From JAIOSF01 sp047159865 (GTDB lineage: Bacteria; Campylobacterota; Campylobacteria; Campylobacterales; Arcobacteraceae), in assembly GCF_047159865.1 (NCBI RefSeq), contig NZ_AP038804.1:2287110-2351109 (forward strand): a DNA stretch of 64,000 nucleotides, read 5' to 3'. Below are positions 1 through 9,322 of the stretch, piece by piece. Numbering within the stretch: position 1 is the stretch's first letter; each line of letters begins with the position of its first letter. The notes under the pieces were generated by a model. That model was not told where the DNA came from, searched no databases, and worked only from the letters and a program-made list of their open reading frames with translations. A program made the translations under genes and the position numbers.

Positions 1-1380
1 GAACTTGACTGTTCAACTAATGAAGAGCATAAAGAGATGTGTGATGCTATTAAAGAAGATAGTATAGAACAACTTGGATATTTCCTAAAACCAAATGAAT
101 TATTTTCAGCAATGGCAGAAAAAGGTAATGGTGATACAAACAACTTTATCCTTGAAGACTTAACAGAAGTTCTTAGACATATAGAACAATCAACAATGGG
201 TCATGAAAGTGAAGATGACTTTGAACACCTCTTTGAAGACCTTGACCTTACTTCTACAAAACTTGGAAGAACAGAAGAAGCCAAAAATACCCTTATTTCA
301 AAAGTACTTGCACACTTAAACAAAATAGATTTTGAACTAAAAAACCATGATAGAGATGTACTTGGAGATGCTTATGAGTATCTTATAGCTCAATTTGCAA
401 GTGGTGCAGGTAAAAAAGCAGGTGAGTTTTATACACCTCAAGAAGTTTCTAAAATATTAGCAAAAATAGTAACTACTAAAAAATCAAAACTAAAATCAGT
501 TTATGACCCAACTTGTGGTTCAGGTTCATTACTCTTGCGAGTTGCAAAAGAAGTAGAAGATGTATCAAGTTTTTATGGACAAGAGTTAAATAGAACTACT
601 TACAATCTTGCAAGAATGAATATGATTATGCATGATGTACATTATAGAAAGTTTGATATAAAACAAGAAGATACATTAGAACAACCACAACATATAGATG
701 AAAGATTTGAAGCAATAGTTGCAAATCCTCCGTTTTCTGCTCAATGGTCAGCAAATCCATTACATATGAGTGATGATAGATTTTCGCAATATGGGAAACT
801 TGCACCTAAATCAAAAGCAGACTTTGCATTTGTACAACATATGATTCATCACCTTGATGATAATGGTACTATGGCTATAGTATTGCCTCATGGGGTATTA
901 TTTAGAGGAGCTGCAGAAGGTCATATAAGAAAGTATCTAATAGAAGATAGAAACTATTTAGATGCAGTTATAGGATTGCCTTCAAATATCTTTTATGGTA
1001 CTTCTATTCCTACTTGTATTTTAGTATTTAAAAAATGTAGAGAAGATAGTGAAAATGTACTGTTTATAGATGCATCAAATCATTTTGAGAAAGCTAAAAA
1101 TCAAAACTATCTAAGAAGTGAAGATATAGAAAAAATAGTATCTACTTACAGAAATAGAACAACAGAAGATAAATACTCTCATATAGCATCAATAGAAGAG
1201 ATAAAAGAGAATGACTATAACTTAAATATCCCAAGATATGTTGATACATTTGAAGAAGAGGAAGTTGTAGATTTAGATGAAGTATCAAAAAAACTAAAAG
1301 CACTTGATATTGATATGAAAACTACTGATGATACTATTGCTAACTTTTGTAGAGAACTAAATATCTCTACTCCATTTTAG
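1..1380 (+). CDS. hsdM: Type I restriction-modification DNA methyltransferase subunit HsdM (5' partial)
   Basis: Modification subunit of a type I restriction system; it transfers a methyl group from S-adenosylmethionine to adenine N6 as part of an HsdM2S complex. The frame is open to the window edge and no start is needed at the ATG at 37, so the gene begins upstream; 459 codons are visible and the family is usually about 490-520 residues. An HsdM N-terminal helical region precedes the SAM-binding motif DPTCGSGSLLL (near residue 157 counted from the ATG at 37) and the catalytic NPPF motif (near residue 229), which is typical of gamma-class N6-adenine methylases. It is followed 10 bp later by hsdS in the same direction, as expected of an hsd operon. 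Identification is secure; the true start is outside the window. Confidence 0.95.
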   Translation, partial: ELDCSTNEEHKEMCDAIKEDSIEQLGYFLKPNELFSAMAEKGNGDTNNFILEDLTEVLRHIEQSTMGHESEDDFEHLFEDLDLTSTKLGRTEEAKNTLISKVLAHLNKIDFELKNHDRDVLGDAYEYLIAQFASGAGKKAGEFYTPQEVSKILAKIVTTKKSKLKSVYDPTCGSGSLLLRVAKEVEDVSSFYGQELNRTTYNLARMNMIMHDVHYRKFDIKQEDTLEQPQHIDERFEAIVANPPFSAQWSANPLHMSDDRFSQYGKLAPKSKADFAFVQHMIHHLDDNGTMAIVLPHGVLFRGAAEGHIRKYLIEDRNYLDAVIGLPSNIFYGTSIPTCILVFKKCREDSENVLFIDASNHFEKAKNQNYLRSEDIEKIVSTYRNRTTEDKYSHIASIEEIKENDYNLNIPRYVDTFEEEEVVDLDEVSKKLKALDIDMKTTDDTIANFCRELNISTPF

Positions 1381-1390
1381 AAGGTATATT

Positions 1391-2563
1391 ATGAGTAGAA
1401 TACCTAAGTTAAGATTTAAAGAGTTTAATGGAGATTGGAAGTTTTCAACTCTTGGTAGTTATTTTACATTTAAAAATGGGATTAATGCAACAAAAGAACA
1501 ATATGGAAAAGGTTATAAATTCATTAATGTCTTAGATATTATTAATAATAATACTATCACTCATAAAAATATTATTGGAAGTGTTGATGTAAAGAAAGAT
1601 ATTTTCGAAAAAAACATAGTTGAATATGGAGATATATTATTTCAAAGAAGTTCAGAAGTTAGAGAAGATGCTGGACAATCAATTGTTTATTTAGATAAAG
1701 AAATACCAGCCACTTTTGGTGGTTTTGTTATTAGAGGAAAAGCAAAACAAGATTATTATCCTGAGTTTATGAATTATATGCTTAAAACTAATCTTGCAAG
1801 AAAGGAAATAACTACTAAAAGCAATGGTAGTACAAGATACAATGTAGGTCAAGAAACACTATCTAAAGTATTTATTTATGTACCATTACAACAAGAACAA
1901 GAAAAAATAGCTTCTTGTTTAACTTCTGTTGATACAAAAATAGAACAACTTACAAAAAAAGAAACCTTACTAAAAGAGTATAAAAAAGGTGTGATGCAAA
2001 AAATATTTAATCAAGAGATTAGATTTAAAGATGATGATGGAAGTGAGTTTTGTGATTGGGAAGAAACACGATTAAAAGAAATTTTAGATTATGAACAACC
2101 AACAAAATATATTGTAGAAAGTACAGAGTATAATAATAGTTACAATACACCAGTTCTAACAGCAGGAAAAACTTTTATTTTAGGTTATACAAATGAAAAA
2201 AATGGAGTTTATGTAAATAGTCCAGTGATAATTTTTGATGACTTTACAACTGCAAATCATTATGTTAATTTTAACTTTAAAGTAAAATCCTCTGCAATGA
2301 AACTATTAAAAGTAAAGCATCAAGATATTAATTTAAAATTTGTTTATGAATTTATTCAAAAACTGCATTTTCCAATAGGTGAGCATAAAAGGTATTGGAT
2401 TTCTGAATATTCGTATTTAAAGATTAAATTACCCTCATTTGATGAACAAACAAAAATAGCAAACTTTTTATCCACAATAGATACAAAATTAGAGCAAACT
2501 CAAAAACAATTAGAACAAACAAAAGAGTTTAAAAAAGCATTGTTGCAACAGATGTTTGTGTAA
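1391..2563 (+). CDS. hsdS: Type I restriction-modification specificity subunit HsdS
   Basis: DNA-recognition subunit that directs HsdM and HsdR to a bipartite target. The 390 residues show the usual two-fold layout: a target-recognition domain (about 1-165), a conserved helical spacer (PLQQEQEKIASCL then KIEQLTKKETLLKEYKKGV), a second recognition domain (about 210-345), and a repeat of the spacer helix at the C terminus (FDEQTKIANFLSTIDTKLE). The start ATG follows an AAGG ribosome-binding site and lies 10 bp after hsdM. The two recognition domains look unrelated to each other, so the target should have two different half-sites. The recognition sequence cannot be read from the protein. Confidence 0.95.
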   Translation: MSRIPKLRFKEFNGDWKFSTLGSYFTFKNGINATKEQYGKGYKFINVLDIINNNTITHKNIIGSVDVKKDIFEKNIVEYGDILFQRSSEVREDAGQSIVYLDKEIPATFGGFVIRGKAKQDYYPEFMNYMLKTNLARKEITTKSNGSTRYNVGQETLSKVFIYVPLQQEQEKIASCLTSVDTKIEQLTKKETLLKEYKKGVMQKIFNQEIRFKDDDGSEFCDWEETRLKEILDYEQPTKYIVESTEYNNSYNTPVLTAGKTFILGYTNEKNGVYVNSPVIIFDDFTTANHYVNFNFKVKSSAMKLLKVKHQDINLKFVYEFIQKLHFPIGEHKRYWISEYSYLKIKLPSFDEQTKIANFLSTIDTKLEQTQKQLEQTKEFKKALLQQMFV

Positions 2564-2577
2564 AGAAAAGAGGAATC

Positions 2578-4461
2578 ATGAGCAATGAATTAGAAGAGGC
2601 TAATAAAGTTATAGAATCAAAAATACAATTTTTTATAGACTATTGGCGAGATTTCACTCATCAAGATAGTATAGAAAAAGAATTAACACATTCAATTATT
2701 TATAACCCTAAAGAATTAATTCAAGAGTTTATTGAAGAAATCGAAAGAAAGAACTTGTCAAATAAAGACAATAAAAAATTTTTTGTAGAGTCACTTGGTA
2801 AGTTCTCTAATTTAGATGTAGATGGAATATCTTTTATAAAACCAACATTAAGTCTTATCTTGGAAGCACAAAAAAATACTTCTGATTATAGCTATTTATT
2901 GCATTTGCTTAAAATGGCATATTTAAAGTTTGATAATTTTGTACTTGGGAAAGAAGCTATTAAGGAATTATCAAAAATTTTAACTGATGAATCAAATTTG
3001 AATATAGATAAAATAAAATGCTTGACAAATATAATAATATTTGAATTAATTCATAAAAAGTACTCATTTAAAACAATTATTCAAATTATTAGTCATATTT
3101 TCTCAAATTATCAAATTATTGATAAGGATGATTATATACATACAAATTTTCCTCATAAAATTGAATGTAGTAATTGGAATAGGACAAGTACAGAGTATAT
3201 TGATAGTCTTTCATATAAAGATAGACTTTTATCTTTAACAAACTACTTAGATAAAGAAGAAGAAAACTTAAAATTTGTATTTCAGATTAAAGGTTTGAGA
3301 GGTGATGATGTTAATATTACTATTGGTAATGTTCAAATTTATAATCCTAAAACAGTTAGACTGTTTCTTAATCCAGATGAACATTTTAATGAGTTTTTTG
3401 AAACAGAAATAAAGGATAATATATATTATTGTAATGGTTCTGTTACACTAAATGTTTTAGATAGGGAATATGCAGAACAAGAAGCTTTGCAAACTCTTGA
3501 AAATACTTTAGATTTAATTGCTTCAAGGCATACAAACTATAAAGTTCCTATTATAATTAACAAATTTCAATATTATGTAATAGATGAAAATGGAAAAAAT
3601 TTAGGTGGAAACTTTTCAAGTACTTGGGAACTTTTAAAATATCAAGACTCAATAGAATTAGATAATAGTAAATATGATAAGGAAATATATTCAAAAGTTG
3701 TATCAAAAGATGATATTTTAGAAATAGATAAAAAAATTATTGAATCTATGCATTGGAAAAGAAAAGCAATTGAATCAAATGAAAATAATGAAAAGATTTT
3801 ATGGCATTGGGTAGCATTAGAGAATTTATACGAAAAGAAAAACTCATCAGAAAAAACTCCTAAAATTATCTTTGATGTAGTTTCAAAACTATTAGCAAAA
3901 ACATATATTTTAGACTTTGCTTGGAAACATTATCATAAGTTAAAAGAGATAACATCAGCAAGAGCACCATTTTATCATCATAGATTAGAATTAAAGTTAC
4001 CAATTAAATTAAAAAATGATGCAGGATTCAATACACAAGAAGGTGATACAATTTATTTGAAAAATTTTATTTCTAACCTTGATAATATTAAAGAGCATTT
4101 AAAGGATAACTCATTACTTTATTCACAATTAGAGTATTTAAAAGGAATATTTACTGACAAAAAGAAATGTTTAGATTTATTAAGTGTATTTGAAAAAATA
4201 TTTTTTGAAAAACTTGTTTATATTTATAGAATGAGAAATAATATTGTTCATAATGCACATAATGATAGTAGTCCACTTTCTACATTTTATGTAGATTTTA
4301 TAACATTAGTTTCTGCGATTAGTATAAATACATTTATTCATAAAAGAGGCAGTCTTAACTTAGAAAGTAATAATGAGATTATTAATAATATTATATATGA
4401 TTATGATGAATTTAAATTAGAGTTAAAAGAAAAAGGAACAAGTATATTACTTGGTAAATAA
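2578..4461 (+). CDS. Apea-like HEPN-domain protein encoded inside the hsd operon
   Basis: A 627-residue protein between hsdS and hsdR, with a good AGAGGA ribosome-binding site and only 14 bp after hsdS. The N-terminal 450 residues are unrecognised. Near the C terminus is the sequence RMRNNIVHNAH, in which Arg553 and His558 form the R-x4-H signature of HEPN ribonuclease domains, preceded by a helix-rich stretch as in ApeA-like HEPN proteins. Many HEPN proteins are RNases in abortive infection or toxin-antitoxin systems. Campylobacter hsd loci are known to carry unrelated extra ORFs (the rlo genes) between hsdS and hsdR, so the position has precedent. I infer a second-line defence role coupled to restriction; catalytic activity is unproven. 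No membrane segment or signal peptide is visible. Confidence 0.75.
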   Translation: MSNELEEANKVIESKIQFFIDYWRDFTHQDSIEKELTHSIIYNPKELIQEFIEEIERKNLSNKDNKKFFVESLGKFSNLDVDGISFIKPTLSLILEAQKNTSDYSYLLHLLKMAYLKFDNFVLGKEAIKELSKILTDESNLNIDKIKCLTNIIIFELIHKKYSFKTIIQIISHIFSNYQIIDKDDYIHTNFPHKIECSNWNRTSTEYIDSLSYKDRLLSLTNYLDKEEENLKFVFQIKGLRGDDVNITIGNVQIYNPKTVRLFLNPDEHFNEFFETEIKDNIYYCNGSVTLNVLDREYAEQEALQTLENTLDLIASRHTNYKVPIIINKFQYYVIDENGKNLGGNFSSTWELLKYQDSIELDNSKYDKEIYSKVVSKDDILEIDKKIIESMHWKRKAIESNENNEKILWHWVALENLYEKKNSSEKTPKIIFDVVSKLLAKTYILDFAWKHYHKLKEITSARAPFYHHRLELKLPIKLKNDAGFNTQEGDTIYLKNFISNLDNIKEHLKDNSLLYSQLEYLKGIFTDKKKCLDLLSVFEKIFFEKLVYIYRMRNNIVHNAHNDSSPLSTFYVDFITLVSAISINTFIHKRGSLNLESNNEIINNIIYDYDEFKLELKEKGTSILLGK

Positions 4462-4471
4462 TGGAATAACA

Positions 4472-7318
4472 ATGAGCACACAATCTGAAGCAATACTAGA
4501 AGAAAATTTATTAAAACAACTCGAACTATTAAAATATGATAGAGTTGTAATAAAAGATGACAAAGCATTAGAATCAAATCTAAAGTCACAACTCGAAATT
4601 CATAATAAAACTACTATTTCTGATACTGAATTTAAACGAATACTAAATCATCTCAATAAAGGTAATGTATTTGAAAAAGCTAAAATATTAAGAGATAAAT
4701 ATGTTTTACCTTGTGATGATGGAACTACAAAATATATAGAGTTTTTAGATAGTGAACATTGGTGTCAAAACCTTTTTCAAGTAACTTCCCAAGTAACAGT
4801 AGATGGAGTATATAAAAATAGATATGATGTAACTATACTTATAAATGGTTTTCCTTTAGTTCAAATTGAACTTAAAAGAAGAGGATTAGAACTCAAAGAA
4901 GCATTTAATCAGACACTTAGATACAAAAGACACTCTTATAGTACTAATAATGCTTTATTTAACTATATACAGTTATTTATCATCTCTAATGGTGTAAATA
5001 CTAAATATTATGCTAATAATAAAAATATTAAAGAGCTGAGTTTTAAACAAACATTTTATTGGGCGGATAAAGAAAATAAAAATATTACCAATATAGAAGA
5101 ATTTACAAATGACTTTCTTGAAAGATGTCATCTATCTAAAATGATATGTAAATATATAGTATTAGCAGAAGTTCCTAAAATACTTATGGTTCTTAGACCT
5201 TATCAGTTTCATGCAGTTGAAAATATCATAGATAGAGTATCAAACTCGCAAAAAAATGGATATATTTGGCATACAACTGGAAGTGGTAAAACACTTACTT
5301 CATTTAAAACAGCTCAAATACTTATGAAACTACCAAAAGTGCATAAAGTTGTTTTTGTAGTAGATAGAAAAGATTTAGATTTTCAAACAACAAAAGAGTT
5401 CAATAGTTTTAGTGATGGTTCAGTTGATGGTACAGATAATACAAGTTCATTAGTAAAACAATTTTCTGATGATACAAAATTAATAGTTACTACTATTCAA
5501 AAACTAAATACGGCAATAAGTAAAAAACAATACTTGTCCAAAATGGAAAAACTACAAGATAAAAATATAGTATTTATATTTGATGAGTGTCATAGAAGTC
5601 AGTTTGGGGAAACACATCTAAACATTACTAAGTTTTTTACTCATAACCAAATGATAGGTTTCACAGGAACTCCTATATTTGCAGAGAATGCATCAAACAA
5701 TGCCTTAGGAAAAAGAACTACAAAAGAATTATTTGATGATTGTTTACATAAGTATGTAATAACAGATGCAATTAACGATGATAATGTATTGAAATTTTCT
5801 ATTGAGTATATAGGTAAATATAAAGAGAAAAAAGATAGTACTACAAATATTGATATAGAAGTAGAAGCAATAGATACAAAAGAACTTTTAGAGAGTGAAG
5901 ATAGACTTGATAAGATAGTTGATTATATTATTGCAAATCATAATAGAAAAACTCACTCAAAAGAGTTTACGGCAATGATGTGTGTTAGCTCTGTGGATAT
6001 GTTAATTAAATACTATGAATTATTTAAAAGTAAAAATCATAATTTAAAAATAGCAACAATTTTCTCTTATAGTGCAAATGAAGAAGATAAAGATGCAAAA
6101 GGGGAAATTAATCTTGATGATTCTGATGGACCTACTGTAGACGAAACACATATCAATAAGCATAGTAGAGAAAAATTAGATGAGTTTATAACTGACTATA
6201 ATAAAATATTTGGAAGTAAGTTTTCAACAAAAGATTCTCAAAGTTTTTATAACTACTACAATGACATATCAAAAAAAGTAAAACAAAAAGAGATAGATAT
6301 ACTACTTGTAGTAAATATGTTTTTAACGGGGTTTGATAGTAAAACTTTAAATACTTTATATGTAGATAAAAACTTAAAATATCATGGACTTATACAAGCA
6401 TTTTCAAGAACAAATAGAATTTTAAATGAGCAGAAATCTCAAGGTAATATTGTTTGTTTTAGGAATCTAAAAAAGAATACTGATGATGCAATTGCTCTTT
6501 TTTCAAACAAAGATGCTAAAGAGATTATTGTAATGGAACCATATGAAGACTATGTTTTAAAGTTCAATGAAAAATATGACATTTTAATAAATCTTGTTCC
6601 AACTATTGATAGTGTAAATGAATTAGATAATGAAGATGATAAATTAGAATTTATTAAAGCATTTAGAGATTTAATGAGAGTTAAAAATGTTCTTGGTGGA
6701 TTTAGTGATTTTAAATGGTCTGATTTAAAAATGAGTGAACAAGAGTTTGAAGACTATAAGTCTAAATATCTTGATATGTATGAAGAGATTGGAAAAGGTG
6801 GTAAGGGAGAGGGAGCAGAAAAGGTATCTATTTTAGAAGATGTTGATTTTGAACTTGAACTTATTCATAAAGATGAAATCAATGTAAATTATATCTTGAA
6901 ACTTTTAGGACAATACAAAGATACCCAAGATGAAGAGCAAAGAAAAAAACAAAAAGAGAATATCTCTAATATCTTAAATAACAATCCACAACTTAGAAGT
7001 AAAAGAGAACTAATAGAACAATTTATCAATGAAAACTTATTACAGATAAAAAATAGTGAAGATGTAGAAGATGAGTTTGAAAAGTTTTGGGATGAACAAA
7101 AAGAAAAAGCTTTTGAAAAATTGTGTAAAGAAGATAACCTTGATAATGAAAAAGTAAAAAAAGTAATAGACACTTATATCTATGAACAGAGAAAACCTCT
7201 TGCACATGATGTTGCACAAACATTAAATGATAACTATACATATCTAAAAAGAAAAAAAATAGTTCCAAAAGTATTGGATAAGATTATTGGGTTTGTAGAT
7301 AAGTTTTTTGAGAGATAG
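4472..7318 (+). CDS. hsdR: Type I restriction endonuclease subunit HsdR
   Basis: Motor and nuclease subunit of the type I enzyme; it translocates DNA with ATP and cleaves far from the target. In the chosen 948-residue frame, the PD-(D/E)XK nuclease is near residues 115-140 (RYDVTILINGFPLVQIELKR, with E-x-K). It is followed by Walker A TGSGKT (near 268), Walker B DECH (near 370), the motif III-like GFTGTPIF, and the helicase motif VI-like FSRTNRIL. A C-terminal helical region rich in charged residues probably contacts HsdM/HsdS. An alternative TTG at 4451 would overlap the upstream gene; I prefer the ATG at 4472, which follows that gene's stop by 10 bp. The gene ends 23 bp before the beta-lactamase. 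Confidence 0.95.
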   Translation: MSTQSEAILEENLLKQLELLKYDRVVIKDDKALESNLKSQLEIHNKTTISDTEFKRILNHLNKGNVFEKAKILRDKYVLPCDDGTTKYIEFLDSEHWCQNLFQVTSQVTVDGVYKNRYDVTILINGFPLVQIELKRRGLELKEAFNQTLRYKRHSYSTNNALFNYIQLFIISNGVNTKYYANNKNIKELSFKQTFYWADKENKNITNIEEFTNDFLERCHLSKMICKYIVLAEVPKILMVLRPYQFHAVENIIDRVSNSQKNGYIWHTTGSGKTLTSFKTAQILMKLPKVHKVVFVVDRKDLDFQTTKEFNSFSDGSVDGTDNTSSLVKQFSDDTKLIVTTIQKLNTAISKKQYLSKMEKLQDKNIVFIFDECHRSQFGETHLNITKFFTHNQMIGFTGTPIFAENASNNALGKRTTKELFDDCLHKYVITDAINDDNVLKFSIEYIGKYKEKKDSTTNIDIEVEAIDTKELLESEDRLDKIVDYIIANHNRKTHSKEFTAMMCVSSVDMLIKYYELFKSKNHNLKIATIFSYSANEEDKDAKGEINLDDSDGPTVDETHINKHSREKLDEFITDYNKIFGSKFSTKDSQSFYNYYNDISKKVKQKEIDILLVVNMFLTGFDSKTLNTLYVDKNLKYHGLIQAFSRTNRILNEQKSQGNIVCFRNLKKNTDDAIALFSNKDAKEIIVMEPYEDYVLKFNEKYDILINLVPTIDSVNELDNEDDKLEFIKAFRDLMRVKNVLGGFSDFKWSDLKMSEQEFEDYKSKYLDMYEEIGKGGKGEGAEKVSILEDVDFELELIHKDEINVNYILKLLGQYKDTQDEEQRKKQKENISNILNNNPQLRSKRELIEQFINENLLQIKNSEDVEDEFEKFWDEQKEKAFEKLCKEDNLDNEKVKKVIDTYIYEQRKPLAHDVAQTLNDNYTYLKRKKIVPKVLDKIIGFVDKFFER

Positions 7319-7341
7319 ATAGTATTAAATAAAGGATATAA

Positions 7342-8100
7342 ATGATTCATAAATTTTTTTTAATATTTCTTCTTTTAACAAGTTTGTTATTTGCTAAAGA
7401 TATAGAACTACAGAAACTATTTGATAAAAGAGAACTTACGGGAACAGTAGTTATTAGTTCATTAGATAACAAAACAGTATTTGTCTCTGATGATAAAAGA
7501 GCTAAAGAACAGTTTACTCCAGCATCAACTTTTAAGATTGCAAATACTTTAATTGCCCTTGAAGAAAAAGCTGTTAAAGATGAATTAGAGATTATCAAAT
7601 GGGATGGAAAAGATAAAGGTTGGAAGCCTTGGAATCAAGATCATTCTATTAAAAGTGGATTTCCTGTTTCTTGTGTATGGTGTTTTCAAGAACTTGCAAA
7701 AAGAATAGGAATTAATACCTATAACAAGCATCTAAAACAATTAGACTATGGAAATATGAAAACAGATGGAAACTTAACAAGATTTTGGTTAGATGGAGAT
7801 CTAAAAATTTCTGCTTTAGAGCAAATTGAGTTTTTACAAAAACTTTATAAAAATGATTTACCATATGAACAAAAAAATCTTGATAAAACAAAAGATGTAA
7901 TGATTGTTGAATCAAATGATGATTATATTGTCAGAGTAAAAACAGGTTGGGCAATGAAGATTGGCTGGTATGTGGGATATATTGAATTTAAAGATAAAAC
8001 TTGGTTCTTTGCTATGAATATGAATATGCCCAAATTAAGTCAAGCTAAATATAGAAAAGAAATCACTATGGAAGCATTAAAAATAAAAGGTATTATTTAA
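7342..8100 (+). CDS. bla: Class D (OXA-type) beta-lactamase
   Basis: Serine beta-lactamase that hydrolyses penicillin-type antibiotics in the periplasm. The 252-residue protein starts with a signal peptide (about 18 residues, cleavage likely after LLFA). All class D signatures are present: STFK at 62-65 (nucleophile Ser62 and the Lys that is carbamylated in this class), S-x-V as SCV at 110-112, YGN at 136-138, FWLDG near 155 (the Trp that stabilises the carbamate), and KTG at 200-202. A ribosome-binding site AAAGGA precedes the ATG. Arcobacter species are known to carry intrinsic OXA enzymes and this one probably belongs to that group. No insertion sequence flanks it. Its spectrum cannot be inferred. 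Confidence 0.93.
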   Translation: MIHKFFLIFLLLTSLLFAKDIELQKLFDKRELTGTVVISSLDNKTVFVSDDKRAKEQFTPASTFKIANTLIALEEKAVKDELEIIKWDGKDKGWKPWNQDHSIKSGFPVSCVWCFQELAKRIGINTYNKHLKQLDYGNMKTDGNLTRFWLDGDLKISALEQIEFLQKLYKNDLPYEQKNLDKTKDVMIVESNDDYIVRVKTGWAMKIGWYVGYIEFKDKTWFFAMNMNMPKLSQAKYRKEITMEALKIKGII

Positions 8101-8148
8101 ATATAACTATATAGTTGTATTTCTCTTCTATATGAACATTTACATCAA

Positions 8149-8379
8149 TTAAACCTCTCTAATCTTATCGCAAAGATCATTAACTATATAATCTAGTTTT
8201 TTAGATTTTGCATAATACTCTAAAAAAGGTTCTACCCATCCTGGTATTACTAGTGTTTTATCTTTTATTACTGTACCCCAGTTATTTACAGTAGAGTAGG
8301 GTGTATTACATAAAAATGCAAACTCTTTCTTATTTAAATCTAATTTTTTTAACTTTTCTAAAAATAATTCTTTATCCAT
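8149..8379 (-). CDS. Small helix-turn-helix DNA-binding protein, probable repressor
   Basis: A protein of 76 residues from the ATG at 8379; an ATG five codons further upstream (8394) is also possible. The segment LNKKEFAFLCNTPYSTVNNW reads as a helix-turn-helix (LTKKEFA-type first helix, then a recognition helix ending in VNNW), followed by IPGWVEPFLEYY. This pattern is seen in many short Campylobacterota regulators. It is divergent from the membrane-protein gene at 8517. The 130-bp gap between them holds palindromes with TAGTAT/ATACTA half-sites, which are plausible operators for this protein (inference). Confidence 0.6.
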   Translation of the reverse strand: MDKELFLEKLKKLDLNKKEFAFLCNTPYSTVNNWGTVIKDKTLVIPGWVEPFLEYYAKSKKLDYIVNDLCDKIREV

Positions 8380-8397
8380 TATATTTTCTTTCATACT

Positions 8398-8421
8398 AAA
8401 TTAGTATTATTATACTAATTT
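8398..8421. promoter_or_regulatory. Perfect inverted repeat, candidate operator
   Basis: AAATTAGTAT and its exact reverse complement ATACTAATTT are separated by 4 bp. The site is immediately upstream of the small HTH gene on the minus strand. Related half-sites (TTAGTAT, AATACT) recur up to 8501, as expected for cooperative repressor binding in a divergent promoter region. Confidence 0.5.
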
Positions 8422-8484
8422 TATGACTATATTAATACTTTATATTTGACATTTATATTATATTAGTATATAATTGTAACTATA

Positions 8485-8501
8485 AATACTATATCAGTAT
8501 T
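8485..8501. promoter_or_regulatory. Second palindrome of the divergent promoter, before the 8517 gene
   Basis: AATACT-N5-AGTATT, sharing its half-site with the palindrome at 8398-8421. It ends just before the AAGGAG ribosome-binding site (8505-8510) of the gene starting at 8517, so binding here could repress that gene. Function is inferred from position and symmetry only. Confidence 0.4.
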
Positions 8502-8516
8502 AAAAAGGAGTGCGTT

Positions 8517-8930
8517 GTGACAGTATTATTAATATTAGGATTTGTTCTATTCATCGTTTTAGCATATTATATATCTAAAAAATTTAATGAATATACATAT
8601 AAAAGATTTCAATATGAGTTTTTTGAGATAAAAAGTGCTTGTTTTATTGCAGCTTCATATATAGCATTATACATTGCTTATTATATCTATGATAAATATA
8701 CAGAAGCTAGTACACTGTTAAATGCACAAGTTCTCATTGTACTTGCAATATTTGTAATAGTAACCGTAGTAATCATAAATATTAAAAGAACTAACTTGTT
8801 TATAGGTATTGTTGGTTCTATTTTACAATTGGTTTTATACAGCTTAATTACTTTGTATTTTATATTGATTATTGGATGTGCAATAGGTTCTGCAACATCA
8901 AGGTATAGATATTATGATGATTGTTATTAA
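8517..8930 (+). CDS. Hypothetical multi-pass membrane protein
   Basis: A 137-residue protein I do not recognise. It has about four hydrophobic segments: 2-19 (LLILGFVLFIVLAYYI), about 38-58, about 70-90, and about 95-125. A charged stretch between the first two carries KKFNEYTYKRF, and the tail SRYRYYDDCY is tyrosine-rich. The start is a GTG preceded at 6 bp by a strong AAGGAG. It is divergent from the small HTH gene at 8149 and is the first of five small plus-strand genes, so it may head a small operon under that regulator. Confidence 0.6.
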   Translation: MTVLLILGFVLFIVLAYYISKKFNEYTYKRFQYEFFEIKSACFIAASYIALYIAYYIYDKYTEASTLLNAQVLIVLAIFVIVTVVIINIKRTNLFIGIVGSILQLVLYSLITLYFILIIGCAIGSATSRYRYYDDCY

Positions 8931-9007
8931 TTTTGGTCTATTTTGAATTATAATGACATTTTGCAATATTTTTAACCAAATAAAAATTTATACGATATTA
9001 TTCAATC

Positions 9008-9322
9008 ATGGAAAAATCAATCAAAATATTAGAAGATTTAAGTAACGATTGTGTTCAAGAAAAAACTCGATATCAATTTAGTAAAATGATTCAAGAAAGT
9101 GAAAAATATAAAAAAGGGAGAATTGATGCTTTGACTTGGATCAATGATATTATTTATTATTTTATGCAAAAAGAGAAAAACTTCTTGAGTGAATTTAAAC
9201 AACATATTCAAGACCAAAAAGATATAATTGCAAGAATAAATGATGGCGATTATAAAAATGCATTATATGACCAACTCAATGAAATAGAGGTTAGATTAAA
9301 TGATAGAATTACTAGGAAGTAG
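9008..9322 (+). CDS. Hypothetical 104-residue helical protein
   Basis: No family recognised. The protein is strongly charged and predicted helical (repeated Lys/Glu, for example MIQESEKYKKGRID and FKQHIQDQKDIIARI), with no signal peptide or membrane segment, so it should be cytoplasmic. The ribosome-binding site is weak. The 3' end overlaps by 23 bp the start of a 47-residue membrane ORF at 9300, which suggests translational coupling. Confidence 0.5.
   Translation: MEKSIKILEDLSNDCVQEKTRYQFSKMIQESEKYKKGRIDALTWINDIIYYFMQKEKNFLSEFKQHIQDQKDIIARINDGDYKNALYDQLNEIEVRLNDRITRK

Noticed and set aside
4401..4589. Minus-strand ORF over the hsdR start
   Set aside because: Antisense shadow of two strongly supported genes.
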